Below are positions 52,766-61,926 of a stretch of 64,000 nt of DNA, one piece after another. The first letter of the stretch is position 1, and every line of letters starts with the position of its first letter. The translations under genes and the position numbers were made by a program. The notes beneath the pieces are model-generated. The model worked only from the letters and a program-made list of their open reading frames with translations. It searched no databases and was not told the DNA's origin. The DNA comes from Streptomyces spinosus (lineage in GTDB: Bacteria > Actinomycetota > Actinomycetes > Streptomycetales > Streptomycetaceae), in contig NZ_JAINRC010000002.1 in NCBI RefSeq assembly GCF_020400655.1, positions 310,001 to 374,000 of the forward strand, in the 5' to 3' direction.

Positions 52766-53702
52766 GGGTCGGGACCTCTCTGTCGGGGCCGGCCTGCACG
52801 CTGCCGGGGAAGTGGGCTTCCAGGGCCCGGCGGACCCCTTCGCGCCAGGGCGTCCGGCAGTCGCCGGCGAGGCGCTCGCGCAGGGTGGGGTCGAAGGCGA
52901 CGACCGCGCGGGTGACGTCGCTCTCCACGAAGTCCACCGGGACTCGGGTCAGGCGCGAGACGTGGGTCATCAGGTCGGTCACGCCGACGACCTCGTCGCC
53001 TCCCCAGTTCACGACGGTCGCGGGGGACTTCGCCGCGGCCCACAGCCGTGGCACGTGCCGGGCGATGTCGTCGGTGTGGATGGGCGAGCAGTGGTGCTGT
53101 CCCGCGCGGGGGACGGCGATCGGCTGCCCGGCGAGCATCTGCCGGAAGAAGATGACCGGCAGCCCGCCGTGTCCGTGGGGCCCGTAGGCCACGTTGAGCC
53201 GGGCGATGGTGGTGGGCAGGCCGAGTGTCACGGCGAGCGCGCGCACGGCGCCCTCGGTGGCCAGCTTGCCCACCGGATACGTCGGCAGCCACGCCGACTC
53301 GGCCCTCAGCGGATCGGACTCGGTGTACCGGTGGTCCAGGGAGACGGGCGCGTAGAGGGCGCTGGTGGAGACGAACAGGAAGGCGTCGGCGGCCCGGCAG
53401 TGGGTCATCAGGCGGCCGGTGGCGACGGAGTTGACCGCCACCACCTCCTCGAAGTCGCCGTCGCCGCGCTCGACGGCGGCGTGCAGCACATGCGTGAAGT
53501 CGTCCGGTACTCCGTCGAGCGCGTCCGTGGCCATGTCCCAGCGCCGGGTGCGTATCCCCCGCTCCCGCAGCCGCGCGTGCGCCTGCCGGTCCTGGAAACG
53601 GCCCAGGCACCACACCTCGTTGTCCGCGGCGAGCTTCTCGGCGGCGGTACGGGCCACCAGGCCGGTGGCCCCGGTGATCAGGATCTTCTTGCCGGTCAGC
53701 AT
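52755..53702 (-). CDS. Extended SDR (NAD-dependent epimerase/dehydratase type)
   Basis: 315 residues. Glycine-rich [30 protein letters not shown] and YPVGK (Tyr-x-x-x-Lys catalytic pair), with STSALYAP supplying the Ser. Homologues reduce or epimerise nucleotide-sugar or ketone substrates. In this operon it may reduce a carbonyl of the A-T-TE product or act in later tailoring. Its ATG overlaps the A-T-TE stop by 7 bases. Confidence 0.87.
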   Translation of the reverse strand: MLTGKKILITGATGLVARTAAEKLAADNEVWCLGRFQDRQAHARLRERGIRTRRWDMATDALDGVPDDFTHVLHAAVERGDGDFEEVVAVNSVATGRLMTHCRAADAFLFVSTSALYAPVSLDHRYTESDPLRAESAWLPTYPVGKLATEGAVRALAVTLGLPTTIARLNVAYGPHGHGGLPVIFFRQMLAGQPIAVPRAGQHHCSPIHTDDIARHVPRLWAAAKSPATVVNWGGDEVVGVTDLMTHVSRLTRVPVDFVESDVTRAVVAFDPTLRERLAGDCRTPWREGVRRALEAHFPGSVQAGPDREVPTHDQ

Positions 53703-56551
53703 GCGGACCGCTCCGCCGCTCCCCGCTCGTCACCCGGCGCGGGCGGCGGCCCGGACAGGGCCCGGTCCAGCTCGGCGCGCAGGACCGACTGGAAGACGGC
53801 CACGTGCCTCGGGCCCATGAGCGTGTAGTGCTCGCCGGGCACCTCCAGGTACCGGGGCGCCTCCCGGGTGAAGTCCGCCCAGCGGCTCAGCTCGTTGTCC
53901 AGCCAGTCCTGCTTGGTGCCGCGCAGCGGGACGGCGTAGAAGACGCTCATCCGGGCGACGCTGCCGCCGGGCCGGTAGCTGCGACCGAGGCCGGTCAGGC
54001 CGTCGGCGAGCCGTGCCCACGCGGTGAACCGCTCCAGGTCCAGGTCGAGTTCGGCGAGCCGGTCCGGGGGCGCGAGGGCCAGCAGCCGCCCGAGCTGCTC
54101 GGGCCGGCCGAGCGGGCGCAGCTCGCCGGGCAGGGTCCGCGCCTGCTGCGGTGTGATCAGCTCCAGGAACATCGCCAGGTTGACCGCCGTCTCGACGAAG
54201 TCGAGTTCGTCCATGCGGTACTTGATGTGCGGGGGCAGGTTGAAACTGCCGAGGAAGTCCACCCGCTCGCCGTCCGCCTCCAGCAGCTTGGCCACCTCGA
54301 AGGCCACCGCGGCACCGAAGGAGTACCCGGCGATCGCGTACGGGCCGTGCGGCTGCCGGGCGCGGATCGCGTCCGCGTAGGTGCGCGCCATCTCCTCGAA
54401 GCTCTCGAACGGCTCCTCGCCCGGGTTGAACCCGCGGGCCCGCAGGGCGTAGAAGGGCCGCTCGTGGACGAAGTACTTGGCCAGGTTGACGAAGACCAGC
54501 ACCTCGCCGACCCCGGGGTGGACGCAGAAGAGCGGTGTTCCCTCACCGCTGGTCTGCAACGGGACGACCGGGTCGTACGGGACCGGCCGGGCGTCGTGAG
54601 CGGACTCGATCCGTGCGGCGAGTCCGCGGACGCTGGGTGAGGTGAGGATCGCCAGCACCGGCAGGTCGGCGCCGGGGAACCGCCGGGCGATCAGGCTGCG
54701 CAGGCGCAGGATGTCCAGCGAGGTCCCGCCGAGGTCGAAGAAGCCGGCCGTGGCGCTGATCGCGGACGGATCCGTCTCGAAGAGTTCGGCGTACAGCTCC
54801 GCGAGCGCCTCCTCCACCGGCCCGGCGGGGGCGACGTGACCACCGAGCTGCCGGGTCACCACCTCTTCGACCCGCGCCACGTGCCCGGCGAAGTCCCCGG
54901 CCTCCAGGCGGCGCCGCATCAGCGCGCGGGGTATCTTCCCCAGGCTCGTCTTCGGGAAGGCGTCCTTGGGCAGCGGCAGCAGCAGCGCCGGGCGGAACCC
55001 CCAGTGCAGGACGACGCTGTTCCTGATGGCGACGATCAGGCGGTGCAGGGCCGCCTCGTCCCCGGCCACCCGGTCGGTGACCGCGAACGCGACCGCGAGC
55101 TGCTCGGTGTCGCCGCCCCGGGGACGGGTCGGGAACGCGGCGACGAACGACCGCTCCACCCCCTCGAGTTCCTCGAGGACGGATTCGAGATCGTGGCTGT
55201 AGTAGTTGACGCCGTTGACGATGATGCTGTCCTTGCTCCGGCCCACCAGGGTCAGGCGCCCGTCGGCCAGCCGGCCGAGGTCGCCGGTCCGGAACCAGCC
55301 GTCGTCCGTGAACGCGGCCTGGGTCGCCTCCTTGTTGTTGTGGTAGCCGGTCGTGATCATCGGTCCGGCCAGCTGCACCTCCCCGACCTCGCCCTCGGCG
55401 AGCGGGGTGGTGCCGTCCTCGGCCGTGATCCTGATCCGCAGGCCGCTGACCGGCCGCCCGACCGCGGCGAACTCGGCTTCGAGGTCGGCGTCGGGGAAGT
55501 CGCGGTTGTAGATGCTGCCGGCGCAGGTCTCGGTCATGCCGAAGGCGGGCCACAGCGCCCCTCGGCGCAGGCCGTACGGGGCGAGCCGTTCGAGGAATCC
55601 GGTGCCCGTGGCCACCGGGTTCGCCTCCCCGCCGGAGACGATGTGCCGTACGCAGCCCAGATCGACCGGCAGGGGCGTCGGCAGCCGGTCGACGGCCTTG
55701 TTGATCAGGCCCAGCAGGAAGTTGGGGGTGAACGTCATCGTCACCCGGTGGGCGTCGATCAGCCGGAGGAAGTGCAGCGGGTCCGCCAGCACCGGCTCCG
55801 GGGACACGTGCACCTGGACGGCACCCACCGACAGCGGCAGCAGGTGGGCCTCGAGCAGCGCGGCGACGTGGTCGTACGAGATCCAGTTCAGGGTGACGTC
55901 GGCGGCGGTCAGCGACTGCGCCCGGGCCTTGGCGGCCATCGAGGCCAGCAGGTTGCCGTGGGTGAGCCGGACCGCCTTGGCGGCGCCGGTGGAGCCGGAG
56001 GTGAGCACCAGCAGTGCGACGTCGTCCGGCCCGGGGGTGGCGGGCGCGACGGTGTCCGGGTCGGTGCCGGCCGCGACCGCGGCCAGGTCCTCCAGCGTCG
56101 CCACGGCGAGGCCGTCGACCGCGGGGAGCTCTTCGCGCGTGCGCCGGTCCGTCACCACGAGCGGCCCCTCGAGCAGGGTGCCGGCGTGCGTCAGCTGGGC
56201 CGCCCAGCGCTGCGGGTCGTCACGGACCGGGACCAGCGGGCAGACGGTGAACCCGCCGAGCAGACACGCCCAGAAGGCGGGAAGGAAGTCCTCCGGCCGC
56301 TCCAGCAGCAGTGCCACGGTCCGCCCCGGGCGGGCTCCCGCCTGCCGCAGGGCGCCGGCCAGGCGCAGCGCGTCGTCGAGGAGTCGCGGGTAGGTGTGCA
56401 GCGCGGGGCGCGGCGACTGCTCCGCCAGGCCGTAGCGCAGGCCGTGCCCGGGGAACTCGGCCGCCGCGCGCACCAGCAGTCCGCCCAGGCCGGGGCTGTC
56501 TCCGCCGCGGGATGCGGCGGGGTGTCCCATCGATGTGCGGCCCTTCGTCAT
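53696..56551 (-). CDS. A-T-TE NRPS-like enzyme (aryl 2-oxo acid dimerising synthetase type)
   Basis: 951 residues. Adenylation domain (about 20-550): TSGSTGAAK at 184-192, [45 protein letters not shown], and the A10 lysine in [10 protein letters not shown] (K539). Carrier domain about 575-650 with phosphopantetheine serine S611 in [10 protein letters not shown]. Thioesterase about 660-940: nucleophile S744 in [27 protein letters not shown] after it, and the C-terminal GEHYTLMG His. No condensation domain. This A-T-TE size and order is that of atromentin/polyporic acid and ralfuranone synthetases, which dimerise two aryl-pyruvates into quinones. Substrate not determined from sequence. First gene of the operon with SDR, methyltransferase and FAD monooxygenase; GGGGAGAAAGG precedes ATG. 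Confidence 0.88.
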   Translation of the reverse strand: MTKGRTSMGHPAASRGGDSPGLGGLLVRAAAEFPGHGLRYGLAEQSPRPALHTYPRLLDDALRLAGALRQAGARPGRTVALLLERPEDFLPAFWACLLGGFTVCPLVPVRDDPQRWAAQLTHAGTLLEGPLVVTDRRTREELPAVDGLAVATLEDLAAVAAGTDPDTVAPATPGPDDVALLVLTSGSTGAAKAVRLTHGNLLASMAAKARAQSLTAADVTLNWISYDHVAALLEAHLLPLSVGAVQVHVSPEPVLADPLHFLRLIDAHRVTMTFTPNFLLGLINKAVDRLPTPLPVDLGCVRHIVSGGEANPVATGTGFLERLAPYGLRRGALWPAFGMTETCAGSIYNRDFPDADLEAEFAAVGRPVSGLRIRITAEDGTTPLAEGEVGEVQLAGPMITTGYHNNKEATQAAFTDDGWFRTGDLGRLADGRLTLVGRSKDSIIVNGVNYYSHDLESVLEELEGVERSFVAAFPTRPRGGDTEQLAVAFAVTDRVAGDEAALHRLIVAIRNSVVLHWGFRPALLLPLPKDAFPKTSLGKIPRALMRRRLEAGDFAGHVARVEEVVTRQLGGHVAPAGPVEEALAELYAELFETDPSAISATAGFFDLGGTSLDILRLRSLIARRFPGADLPVLAILTSPSVRGLAARIESAHDARPVPYDPVVPLQTSGEGTPLFCVHPGVGEVLVFVNLAKYFVHERPFYALRARGFNPGEEPFESFEEMARTYADAIRARQPHGPYAIAGYSFGAAVAFEVAKLLEADGERVDFLGSFNLPPHIKYRMDELDFVETAVNLAMFLELITPQQARTLPGELRPLGRPEQLGRLLALAPPDRLAELDLDLERFTAWARLADGLTGLGRSYRPGGSVARMSVFYAVPLRGTKQDWLDNELSRWADFTREAPRYLEVPGEHYTLMGPRHVAVFQSVLRAELDRALSGPPPAPGDERGAAERSAC

Positions 56552-56624
56552 GAGCCTTTCTCCCCCTGTGAAGTCGCGTGGGATCGCGAGACGTCGCGTG
56601 GAAACCGCGTCGGGCGCGCCGTGA

Positions 56625-56728
56625 GGCGCGTGAGTGGCGAGTCCCGCGTGAGTGGTGAGTCGCTTGTGAGTGAACGAGTCGCGCGTGAAGGTGAGTCGCG
56701 CGTGAAGATGAGTCGCGTGAGTGGTGGG
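56625..56728. repeat. Direct-repeat array (iteron-like) upstream of the A-T-TE operon
   Basis: Six head-to-tail units of 16-19 bp with consensus GTCGCGCGTGAGTGGTGA at 56625, 56641, 56659, 56678, 56695 and 56712. Degenerate GTCGCGTG units continue at 56573 and 56593. They lie 22-177 bases upstream of the A-T-TE start and look like binding sites for a regulator, but no known SARP heptamer pattern is present. Confidence 0.8.
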
Positions 56729-56801
56729 TAGCGTCGTGGACGGGGGACGCGTCGGGTCGCTCCGGGACGTGCCGGAGCCGTTCGGTGTGAGAGAGCCGGC
56801 G

Positions 56802-57200
56802 TCAGGACGGCCGGACGTGGGTGAGCACCCAGTCGGTGACCTCGCGGGTGGGCGTACCGGGCGTGAAGAGCGCGGCCACCCCCATCTCCCGCAGCGCGCC
56901 GGTGTCGGCGGCGGGGATGATGCCGCCGCCGAACACGGTGATGTCGGTGGCGTCAGCCTGCCGGAGCAGTGCGATGACCTCGGCGAAGAGGGTCATGTGG
57001 GCTCCGGAGAGGATGGACAGCCCGATGCCGTCGGCGTCCTCCTGGAGCGCGGTGTCGACGATCTGCCGGGGCGTCTGGTGCAGGCCCGTGTAGACGACCT
57101 CGACCCCGGCGTCGCGCAGGGCGCGGGCGATGACCTTGGCGCCACGGTCGTGGCCGTCGAGGCCGGGCTTGGCGATGACGACGCGCAAGGGCGCGGACAT
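56802..57200 (-). CDS. Cobalamin-binding subunit of a split acyl-CoA mutase
   Basis: 132 residues, a stand-alone B12-binding domain: LDGHDRGAKVIARAL (the DxHxxG motif that coordinates the cobalt through His), SILSGAHMTLF, and VFGGGIIPAAD. It is the small subunit that completes the neighbouring large subunit. Start ATG 57200, 29 bases after the large-subunit stop. Last gene of the four-gene operon starting at 60498. Confidence 0.92.
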   Translation of the reverse strand: MSAPLRVVIAKPGLDGHDRGAKVIARALRDAGVEVVYTGLHQTPRQIVDTALQEDADGIGLSILSGAHMTLFAEVIALLRQADATDITVFGGGIIPAADTGALREMGVAALFTPGTPTREVTDWVLTHVRPS

Positions 57201-57229
57201 GAGGGTCTCCGTCTTCCTGTTCGGGTGGC

Positions 57230-58807
57230 TCACCACGTCTCGCCGGGGCTGTAGGTGCCCCAGACCTCGCGCAGGGCGTCGCAGACCTCCCCGATGGTCG
57301 CGCGGGCCTTGAGGGCGTCCTTGAGCGGGTAGAGCAGGTTGCCGTCGCCCCGGGCCGCCTCGCGCACCCCGGCCAGGGCCGCGTCCACGGCCCGCCGGTC
57401 GCGTTCGGCGCGGAGCACGGCCAGGCGTTCGGCCTGCCGGGCCTCGATCGCGGGGTCGACGCGGAGCGGCTCGTAGGGTTCCTCCTCCGCGAGCTGGAAG
57501 CGGTTGACGCCGACCACGACCCGTTCGCCGCTGTCGGTCTCCTGGGCGATGCGGTAGGCGTTGCGTTCGATCTCGGTCTTCTGGAAGCCGCGCTCGATCG
57601 CGCCGACCGCGCCGCCGAGGTCCTCGACCTTGCCCATCAGCTCCAGCGCGGCCGCCTCGACCTCGTCGGTCATCCGCTCGACGACGTACGAGCCGGCGAA
57701 CGGGTCGACCGTCGCCGTGACGTCCGTCTCGTGGGCGAGGACCTGCTGCGTCCGCAGGGCCAGGCGCGCGCTCTTGTCCGTGGGCAGCGCGATCGCCTCG
57801 TCGAACGAGTTCGTGTGCAGCGACTGCGTGCCGCCGAGGACCGCCGCCAGCCCCTGCACCGCCACCCGGACCAGGTTCACCTCCGGCTGCTGCGCGGTCA
57901 GCTGCACCCCGGCCGTCTGGGTGTGGAAGCGCAGCATCAGCGACTTGGGGTTGCGCGCGCCGAACTCCTCCCTCATCACCCGCGCCCAGATCCGGCGCGC
58001 GGCACGGAACTTGGCGACCTCCTCCAGGATCGTCGTCCGCGCGACGAAGAAGAACGACAGCCGGGGCGCGAAGTCGTCCACGTCCATCCCCGCCGCCACG
58101 GCCGTGCGCACGTACTCGATGCCGTCGGCGAGGGTGAACGCGATCTCCTGGGCGGGGGAGGCGCCGGCCTCCGCCATGTGGTAGCCGGAGATCGAGATCG
58201 TGTTCCACCTGGGGATCTCGGCGATGCAGTACCGGAAGATGTCCGCCGTCAGCCGCAGGGAGGGCTTGGGCGGGAAGATGTACGTGCCCCGGGCGATGTA
58301 CTCCTTGAGCACGTCGTTCTGGATCGTGCCCGTCAGCCTGTGCGCCGGGACGCCCTGCTCCTCCGCGACCAGTTGGTACAGCAGGAGCAGCAGGGCCGCC
58401 GGGGCGTTGATCGTCATCGAGGTGGAGACCTGGTCCAGCGGGATGCCGTCGAACAGCACCCGCATGTCCTCGATCGAGTCGACGGCCACGCCCACCTTGC
58501 CGACCTCGCCGTGCGCGAGGGGCGCGTCGGAGTCGTGGCCCATCTGGGTGGGCAGGTCGAAGGCGACCGACAGGCCCGTGGTGCCGTGGGCGATGAGCTG
58601 CCGGTAGCGGGCGTTGGACTCCACGGCCGTGCCGAAACCGGCGTACTGGCGCATCGTCCACGGCCGGCCGGTGTACATGGTCGGGTACACGCCCCGCGTG
58701 AAGGGGTACGCCCCCGGCTCACCCAGCTTGACCGCCGGGTCCCAGCCCGCCAGGGCCTCGGGCCCGTACACCGGCTCCACGGGCAGTCCCGACTCCGACT
58801 CGCGCAT
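57230..58807 (-). CDS. Methylmalonyl-CoA-mutase-type large subunit (split)
   Basis: 525 residues, TIM-barrel catalytic part of the acyl-CoA mutase family with no B12 domain of its own. Landmarks: [84 protein letters not shown]. Residue Y55 (RQYAGF) and R173 (EYIARG) are those of methylmalonyl-CoA mutase, where isobutyryl-CoA mutase has Phe and Gln. So a succinyl/methylmalonyl-type carboxylated substrate is more likely, despite the split-subunit layout typical of isobutyryl-CoA mutase. ATG 58807; GGGGGAGG lies just upstream. Confidence 0.9.
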   Translation of the reverse strand: MRESESGLPVEPVYGPEALAGWDPAVKLGEPGAYPFTRGVYPTMYTGRPWTMRQYAGFGTAVESNARYRQLIAHGTTGLSVAFDLPTQMGHDSDAPLAHGEVGKVGVAVDSIEDMRVLFDGIPLDQVSTSMTINAPAALLLLLYQLVAEEQGVPAHRLTGTIQNDVLKEYIARGTYIFPPKPSLRLTADIFRYCIAEIPRWNTISISGYHMAEAGASPAQEIAFTLADGIEYVRTAVAAGMDVDDFAPRLSFFFVARTTILEEVAKFRAARRIWARVMREEFGARNPKSLMLRFHTQTAGVQLTAQQPEVNLVRVAVQGLAAVLGGTQSLHTNSFDEAIALPTDKSARLALRTQQVLAHETDVTATVDPFAGSYVVERMTDEVEAAALELMGKVEDLGGAVGAIERGFQKTEIERNAYRIAQETDSGERVVVGVNRFQLAEEEPYEPLRVDPAIEARQAERLAVLRAERDRRAVDAALAGVREAARGDGNLLYPLKDALKARATIGEVCDALREVWGTYSPGETW

Positions 58808-58840
58808 GCCTCCCCCTCGTTCGAATCCGGCGCCCGGTGC

Positions 58841-59854
58841 TCAGGCGCGGACGTCCAGCACGTACTTGCCGGTCGAGGCCCGCGTCTCCAGCAGCTCGTG
58901 GGCGTGGGCGACGTCCTTGAGCGGCAGCACGCGGACGTCCACGCGGACCGTTTTGGCGGCGACCTCCGCGAGCGCCCGCTCCAGGTGGGAGCGGAGCAGC
59001 CCCGGGGCGCGGCCGGCGACGCCGCCCAGGTTGTAGCCGACGAGCGAACTGTTGGTGTACCAGGGGTGGTTGCCCTCGAAGGTGACGTCCTCGGCCGCCG
59101 CGTTGCCGAAGATGACGTGCCGCCCGAACGCCGCGAGCAGGCCGGTCACGGACGACCGGAAGGCGCCGCCGACCGAGTCCAGGACCAGGTCGGCGCCCGC
59201 GCCGCCGGTCCGCTCGGCCACCTCGCGCTCGAGGTCCTCGTAGGAGACCACGCTGTCGTAGCCGAAGCCGCGCGCGTACTCGGCCTTGGCCGGGCTGCTG
59301 GTCACGCCGATGACCGTGCCCGCGCCCAGGGTCCGGGCCAGCTGGGCCGCGGCCGTGCCGACGCCGCCCGCCGCGGCGAGGACGACCACGCTCTCGCCCT
59401 CGGCGAGGTGGCCGGCGGAGGTGAGCACTCCGAGGGCGGTCGTGACGTTGCACAGGGCGCCCGCGGCCAAGGCGCCGTCCAGGCCGGCGAGCGGGCCGTC
59501 CAGCCGTACGGCGTGCTCCGCGCCGACGGCGACCACCTCGGCGTTGCCGCCACCGCCCAGGGTCAGGGCGGCCACGCGCTCGCCGGCCCGGAAGCCGGTG
59601 ACGCCGTCGCCGACGGCACGGACCGTGCCGACCGCCTCCAGGCCCGGGTGGTGCGGCAGGCCGACCGGGAACTGGCCGCGCCGGAACATGACCTCGGCGA
59701 AGTTGACGCCCGCGTGCGTGACGTCGACGGTGATCTGTCCGGCTTCCGGCTCGGGCACCGGGACGTCGGCGACGGTCAGGACGGACGGGCCGCCGAAGGA
59801 CTCGAAGCGTACGGCGCGCATGAGGCTCCCTGGGGTCTGCTGGGTGTTCGTCAT
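58841..59854 (-). CDS. Zinc-free NADPH:quinone oxidoreductase (MDR family)
   Basis: 337 residues. GroES-like N-terminus (GVNFAEVMFRRGQFPVGLPHHPGLEAVG) and a Rossmann domain with VLAAAGGVGTAAAQLARTLG near 155-175, then ADLVLDSVGGAF. QOR/enoyl-reductase type without zinc ligands. ATG 59854 overlaps the MBL stop (ATGA) and has AGGAA five bases upstream; ATG 59821 is an alternative. Second gene of the operon MBL-oxidoreductase-mutase large-mutase small. Confidence 0.88.
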   Translation of the reverse strand: MTNTQQTPGSLMRAVRFESFGGPSVLTVADVPVPEPEAGQITVDVTHAGVNFAEVMFRRGQFPVGLPHHPGLEAVGTVRAVGDGVTGFRAGERVAALTLGGGGNAEVVAVGAEHAVRLDGPLAGLDGALAAGALCNVTTALGVLTSAGHLAEGESVVVLAAAGGVGTAAAQLARTLGAGTVIGVTSSPAKAEYARGFGYDSVVSYEDLEREVAERTGGAGADLVLDSVGGAFRSSVTGLLAAFGRHVIFGNAAAEDVTFEGNHPWYTNSSLVGYNLGGVAGRAPGLLRSHLERALAEVAAKTVRVDVRVLPLKDVAHAHELLETRASTGKYVLDVRA

Positions 59855-60498
59855 CGGATTCCTGTCTGGCTGAGCGTGCCGGCGGGGCCGTGCCCGGTGA
59901 GCAGGCGCGTGCCGCCCGGACAGGTGGCGGCGACCGTGCGCAGCGAGGCCTCCAGGCTCGCCGGGCTGGCGCCGGGGGCGTCCGCGCGGCCCCTGCCGCC
60001 GGCCAGCAGGGTGTCGCCGGTGGCCAGGAGCGGGGCGTCGGTGTCGGCGTCGCCGAAGCGGAACATGACGGACCCACCGGTGTGGCCGGGTGTGTGCAGC
60101 ACGGTGACCCGTGTGGCCGCGAAGTCCAGTTCGCCGCCGTCGGCCGGGAGCTCGGCGACCTGCTCCGGCTCCTGGTCGGGGTGGCCGACGAGCAGTTCGC
60201 GCGGGAAGGTGTCCGGCAGGCCCTTGGCGGGAGCGCCGAACTGGTAGCGGTCGGCGGGATGGATCCACGCCGGGATGCCGTAGCGCCGGGCGAGCGGCAC
60301 GGCGTCCCAGGTGTGGTCCATGTGGCCGTGGGTGATCAGGATCGCTTCCGGTTCGAGCCGGTGGGCCCGTACGGTCTCGGCGACCGCGTCGGCGGCGTCG
60401 TGCCCCGGGTCGACGATGAGGCACGGAGCGCCGCGCCCGGGGGCGACGATGTGGACGTTGGTGCCGAACTTGCCGGTGGCGGCGGACAGAACGAGCAT
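59851..60498 (-). CDS. MBL-fold metallohydrolase (glyoxalase II-like)
   Basis: 215 residues. Metal motif THGHMDHTWDA (HxHxDH), VLHTPGHTGGSVMF (third His), LATGDTLLAGGRGRAD (Asp ligand) and LTGHGPAG (last His). The group hydrolyses thioesters or lactones; with the acyl-CoA mutase neighbours a CoA-thioesterase or lactonase function is a reasonable guess. Start ATG 60498 is supported by a promoter that would make a leaderless transcript; ATG 60534 falls inside the -35 box. Confidence 0.87.
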   Translation of the reverse strand: MLVLSAATGKFGTNVHIVAPGRGAPCLIVDPGHDAADAVAETVRAHRLEPEAILITHGHMDHTWDAVPLARRYGIPAWIHPADRYQFGAPAKGLPDTFPRELLVGHPDQEPEQVAELPADGGELDFAATRVTVLHTPGHTGGSVMFRFGDADTDAPLLATGDTLLAGGRGRADAPGASPASLEASLRTVAATCPGGTRLLTGHGPAGTLSQTGIR

Positions 60499-60504
60499 GC
60501 CGCG

Positions 60505-60534
60505 ACTCTGTCTTAGCCTTCGGCCATATGTCAA
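60505..60534 (-). promoter_or_regulatory. Leaderless promoter of the MBL/mutase operon
   Basis: Reading on the bottom strand: TTGACA (60534-60529), 18-base spacer, CAGAGT (60510-60505), then 6 bases to ATG 60498. The start point would fall at or beside the ATG, i.e. a leaderless mRNA, consistent with no ribosome site. Position next to the divergent TATAGT box (60574-60579) suggests a shared control region. Confidence 0.6.
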
Positions 60535-60573
60535 TTGGCGTTTGTGAAGCAGAACCCTGGCTCATCGCTGACC

Positions 60574-60579
60574 TATAGT
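60574..60579 (+). promoter_or_regulatory. -10 box of the rightward oxidoreductase gene
   Basis: TATAGT in an otherwise GC-rich stretch, 61 bases before ATG 60641. No -35 at standard spacing is evident. Confidence 0.4.
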
Positions 60580-60640
60580 GCGTGTCGGCACCGGTGCGCC
60601 CAGGCCCGGTGCGCGGTCGCGTCGTCAGGGGGTTCGTGGG

Positions 60641-61567
60641 ATGAAGGCCATTGCCGTCCAGCGCTACGGAGGACCGGAGGTCCTCGAGCTGATGGACCTG
60701 CCGGAGCCGCGGCTCGGCCCGGACGTGGTGCTGGTCCGGGTGCGCTACGCCGGGGTCAACCCGGCCGACTGGAAGATCCGCGAGGGGTACATCGACGACT
60801 GGTTCGAGGCCCACTTCCCCATGGTCATGGGCTGCGACCTGTCCGGTGTGGTCGAGCGCGTCGGCCTGGGCGTCACCGAGTTCGCGCCCGGGGACGAGGT
60901 CGTGGGCTACGTACGCGCCGACCACATGCAGCGCGGTACCTACGGCGAACTCGTGGCCGCGCCGGTGCGCACCCTGGCGCGCCGTCCGCGCGCCCTGGAC
61001 TGGCGGCAGTCCGCCGGTCTGCCGGCCGCCGGCCTCACCGCCTACCAGGCGCTGCGCCGCCATCTGCGGGTCGGCCCGGGGGACGTGCTGCTCGTCCACG
61101 CGGCGGCCGGCGGGGTCGGCTCCCTCGCGGTGCAGATCGGGCGGGCCCTCGGCGCGCGCGTCATCGGCACGGCGAGCGAGCGCAACCACGACTTCCTGCG
61201 CTCGCTCGGCGCCGAGCCGGTGACCTACGGCCCCGGTCTGGCGGACCGGGTGCGGGCGCTGGCCCCGCGGGGCGTGGACGCGGTGTTCGACCTGATGGGC
61301 GGTGACACCCTCCTCGGCTCCCCCGCGCTGCTGCGGCCCGGGGGCCGGCTCGCCTCGATCTCCGGCGACGTCACGGGACTCGGCGGGCGCTACGTCTTCG
61401 TCCGCCCCGACCCGGCCGACCTCGCCGCCCTGGTGGACCTCGCGGACCGCGGTGAGCTGACGGTGCACGTCAGCGCGGAGTTCCCGCTGGCGGAAGCGGC
61501 CCGGGCACACGAGCTGGTGGCGGGCGGCCACGTACGCGGAAAGGTCGTACTGGCGGTGACGCCGTAG
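60641..61567 (+). CDS. NADP-dependent zinc-free oxidoreductase (MDR family)
   Basis: 308 residues, GroES-like domain (GVNPADWKIREGYIDDWF, GCDLSGVVERVG) and Rossmann motif LLVHAAAGGVGSLAVQIGRALG near 150-170; C-terminus GHVRGKVVLAVTP. It belongs to the same MDR class as the reverse-strand oxidoreductase next door but is not a close copy. Divergent from the MBL operon, with a strong terminator after it, so probably monocistronic. GGGGG lies 9 bases before the ATG. Confidence 0.88.
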   Translation: MKAIAVQRYGGPEVLELMDLPEPRLGPDVVLVRVRYAGVNPADWKIREGYIDDWFEAHFPMVMGCDLSGVVERVGLGVTEFAPGDEVVGYVRADHMQRGTYGELVAAPVRTLARRPRALDWRQSAGLPAAGLTAYQALRRHLRVGPGDVLLVHAAAGGVGSLAVQIGRALGARVIGTASERNHDFLRSLGAEPVTYGPGLADRVRALAPRGVDAVFDLMGGDTLLGSPALLRPGGRLASISGDVTGLGGRYVFVRPDPADLAALVDLADRGELTVHVSAEFPLAEAARAHELVAGGHVRGKVVLAVTP

Positions 61568-61664
61568 TTCCGCGGGGCCGCAGGGCCGCGGGGCCGTAGT
61601 TCCGCAGGAAGGTGGCGTGGGGCCGTCGGGAGGGACCGGCGGCCGGGCGCGTCGGTGTGTCCGG

Positions 61665-61694
61665 AAAGGGCCGCCCCCCAGGGGGCGGCCCTTT
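61665..61694 (+). terminator. Rho-independent terminator after the oxidoreductase
   Basis: Perfect 14-bp stem AAAGGGCCGCCCCC / GGGGGCGGCCCTTT followed by TTTT. It isolates the afsA-type gene from the upstream transcript. Confidence 0.9.
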
Positions 61695-61777
61695 TCGCGT
61701 GCCCGGACCTGCCCGCCACCCGTTCTCCAGTGATCCTCCAGCGACCGTCGAGCCGTCCCCCACGGAGTCGTCGGCCG

Positions 61778-61843
61778 GGCTCCCCGGCGCTCTCGGGCGG
61801 GCTTCCCGGCGCTCTCGGGCGGGCTTCCCGGCGCTCTCGGCCG
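61778..61843. repeat. Three 22-bp tandem repeats upstream of the AfsA-type gene
   Basis: Three consecutive 22-bp units beginning GGCTTCCC (GGCTCCCC in the first) and ending CTCGGGCG (CTCGGCCG in the third), ending 83 bases before the start codon. Period of two helix turns would put bound proteins on one face. The rest of the 359-base gap 61568-61926 holds the terminator and nothing gene-like. Confidence 0.8.
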
Positions 61844-61926
61844 AGCCCTCAGAGGCGGCTGCCAGGCTCTTTCCGTGCCCCCCACGGTGGGCCGCCGAAA
61901 CAAGACCACGGACGAATGGACTGGGC

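Noticed and set aside
56625..56728. CRISPR array
   Set aside because: Units abut each other without unique spacers, vary in length and are too short; no cas genes nearby.
57230..58807. Isobutyryl-CoA mutase assignment for the split mutase
   Set aside because: Split architecture fits, but Tyr in RQYAGF and Arg in EYIARG are the methylmalonyl-type residues.
58841..61909. Reverse 1022-codon frame that would fuse extra residues to the mutase-operon oxidoreductase
   Set aside because: The first two thirds show no family similarity and overlap the MBL gene, the leaderless promoter and the rightward oxidoreductase; the normal MDR start lies at 59854.
61568..61926. GBL receptor operator (ARE-type palindrome) before the AfsA homologue
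   Set aside because: Only a terminator and the 22-bp repeats are seen; no AT-rich palindrome of the ARE type.
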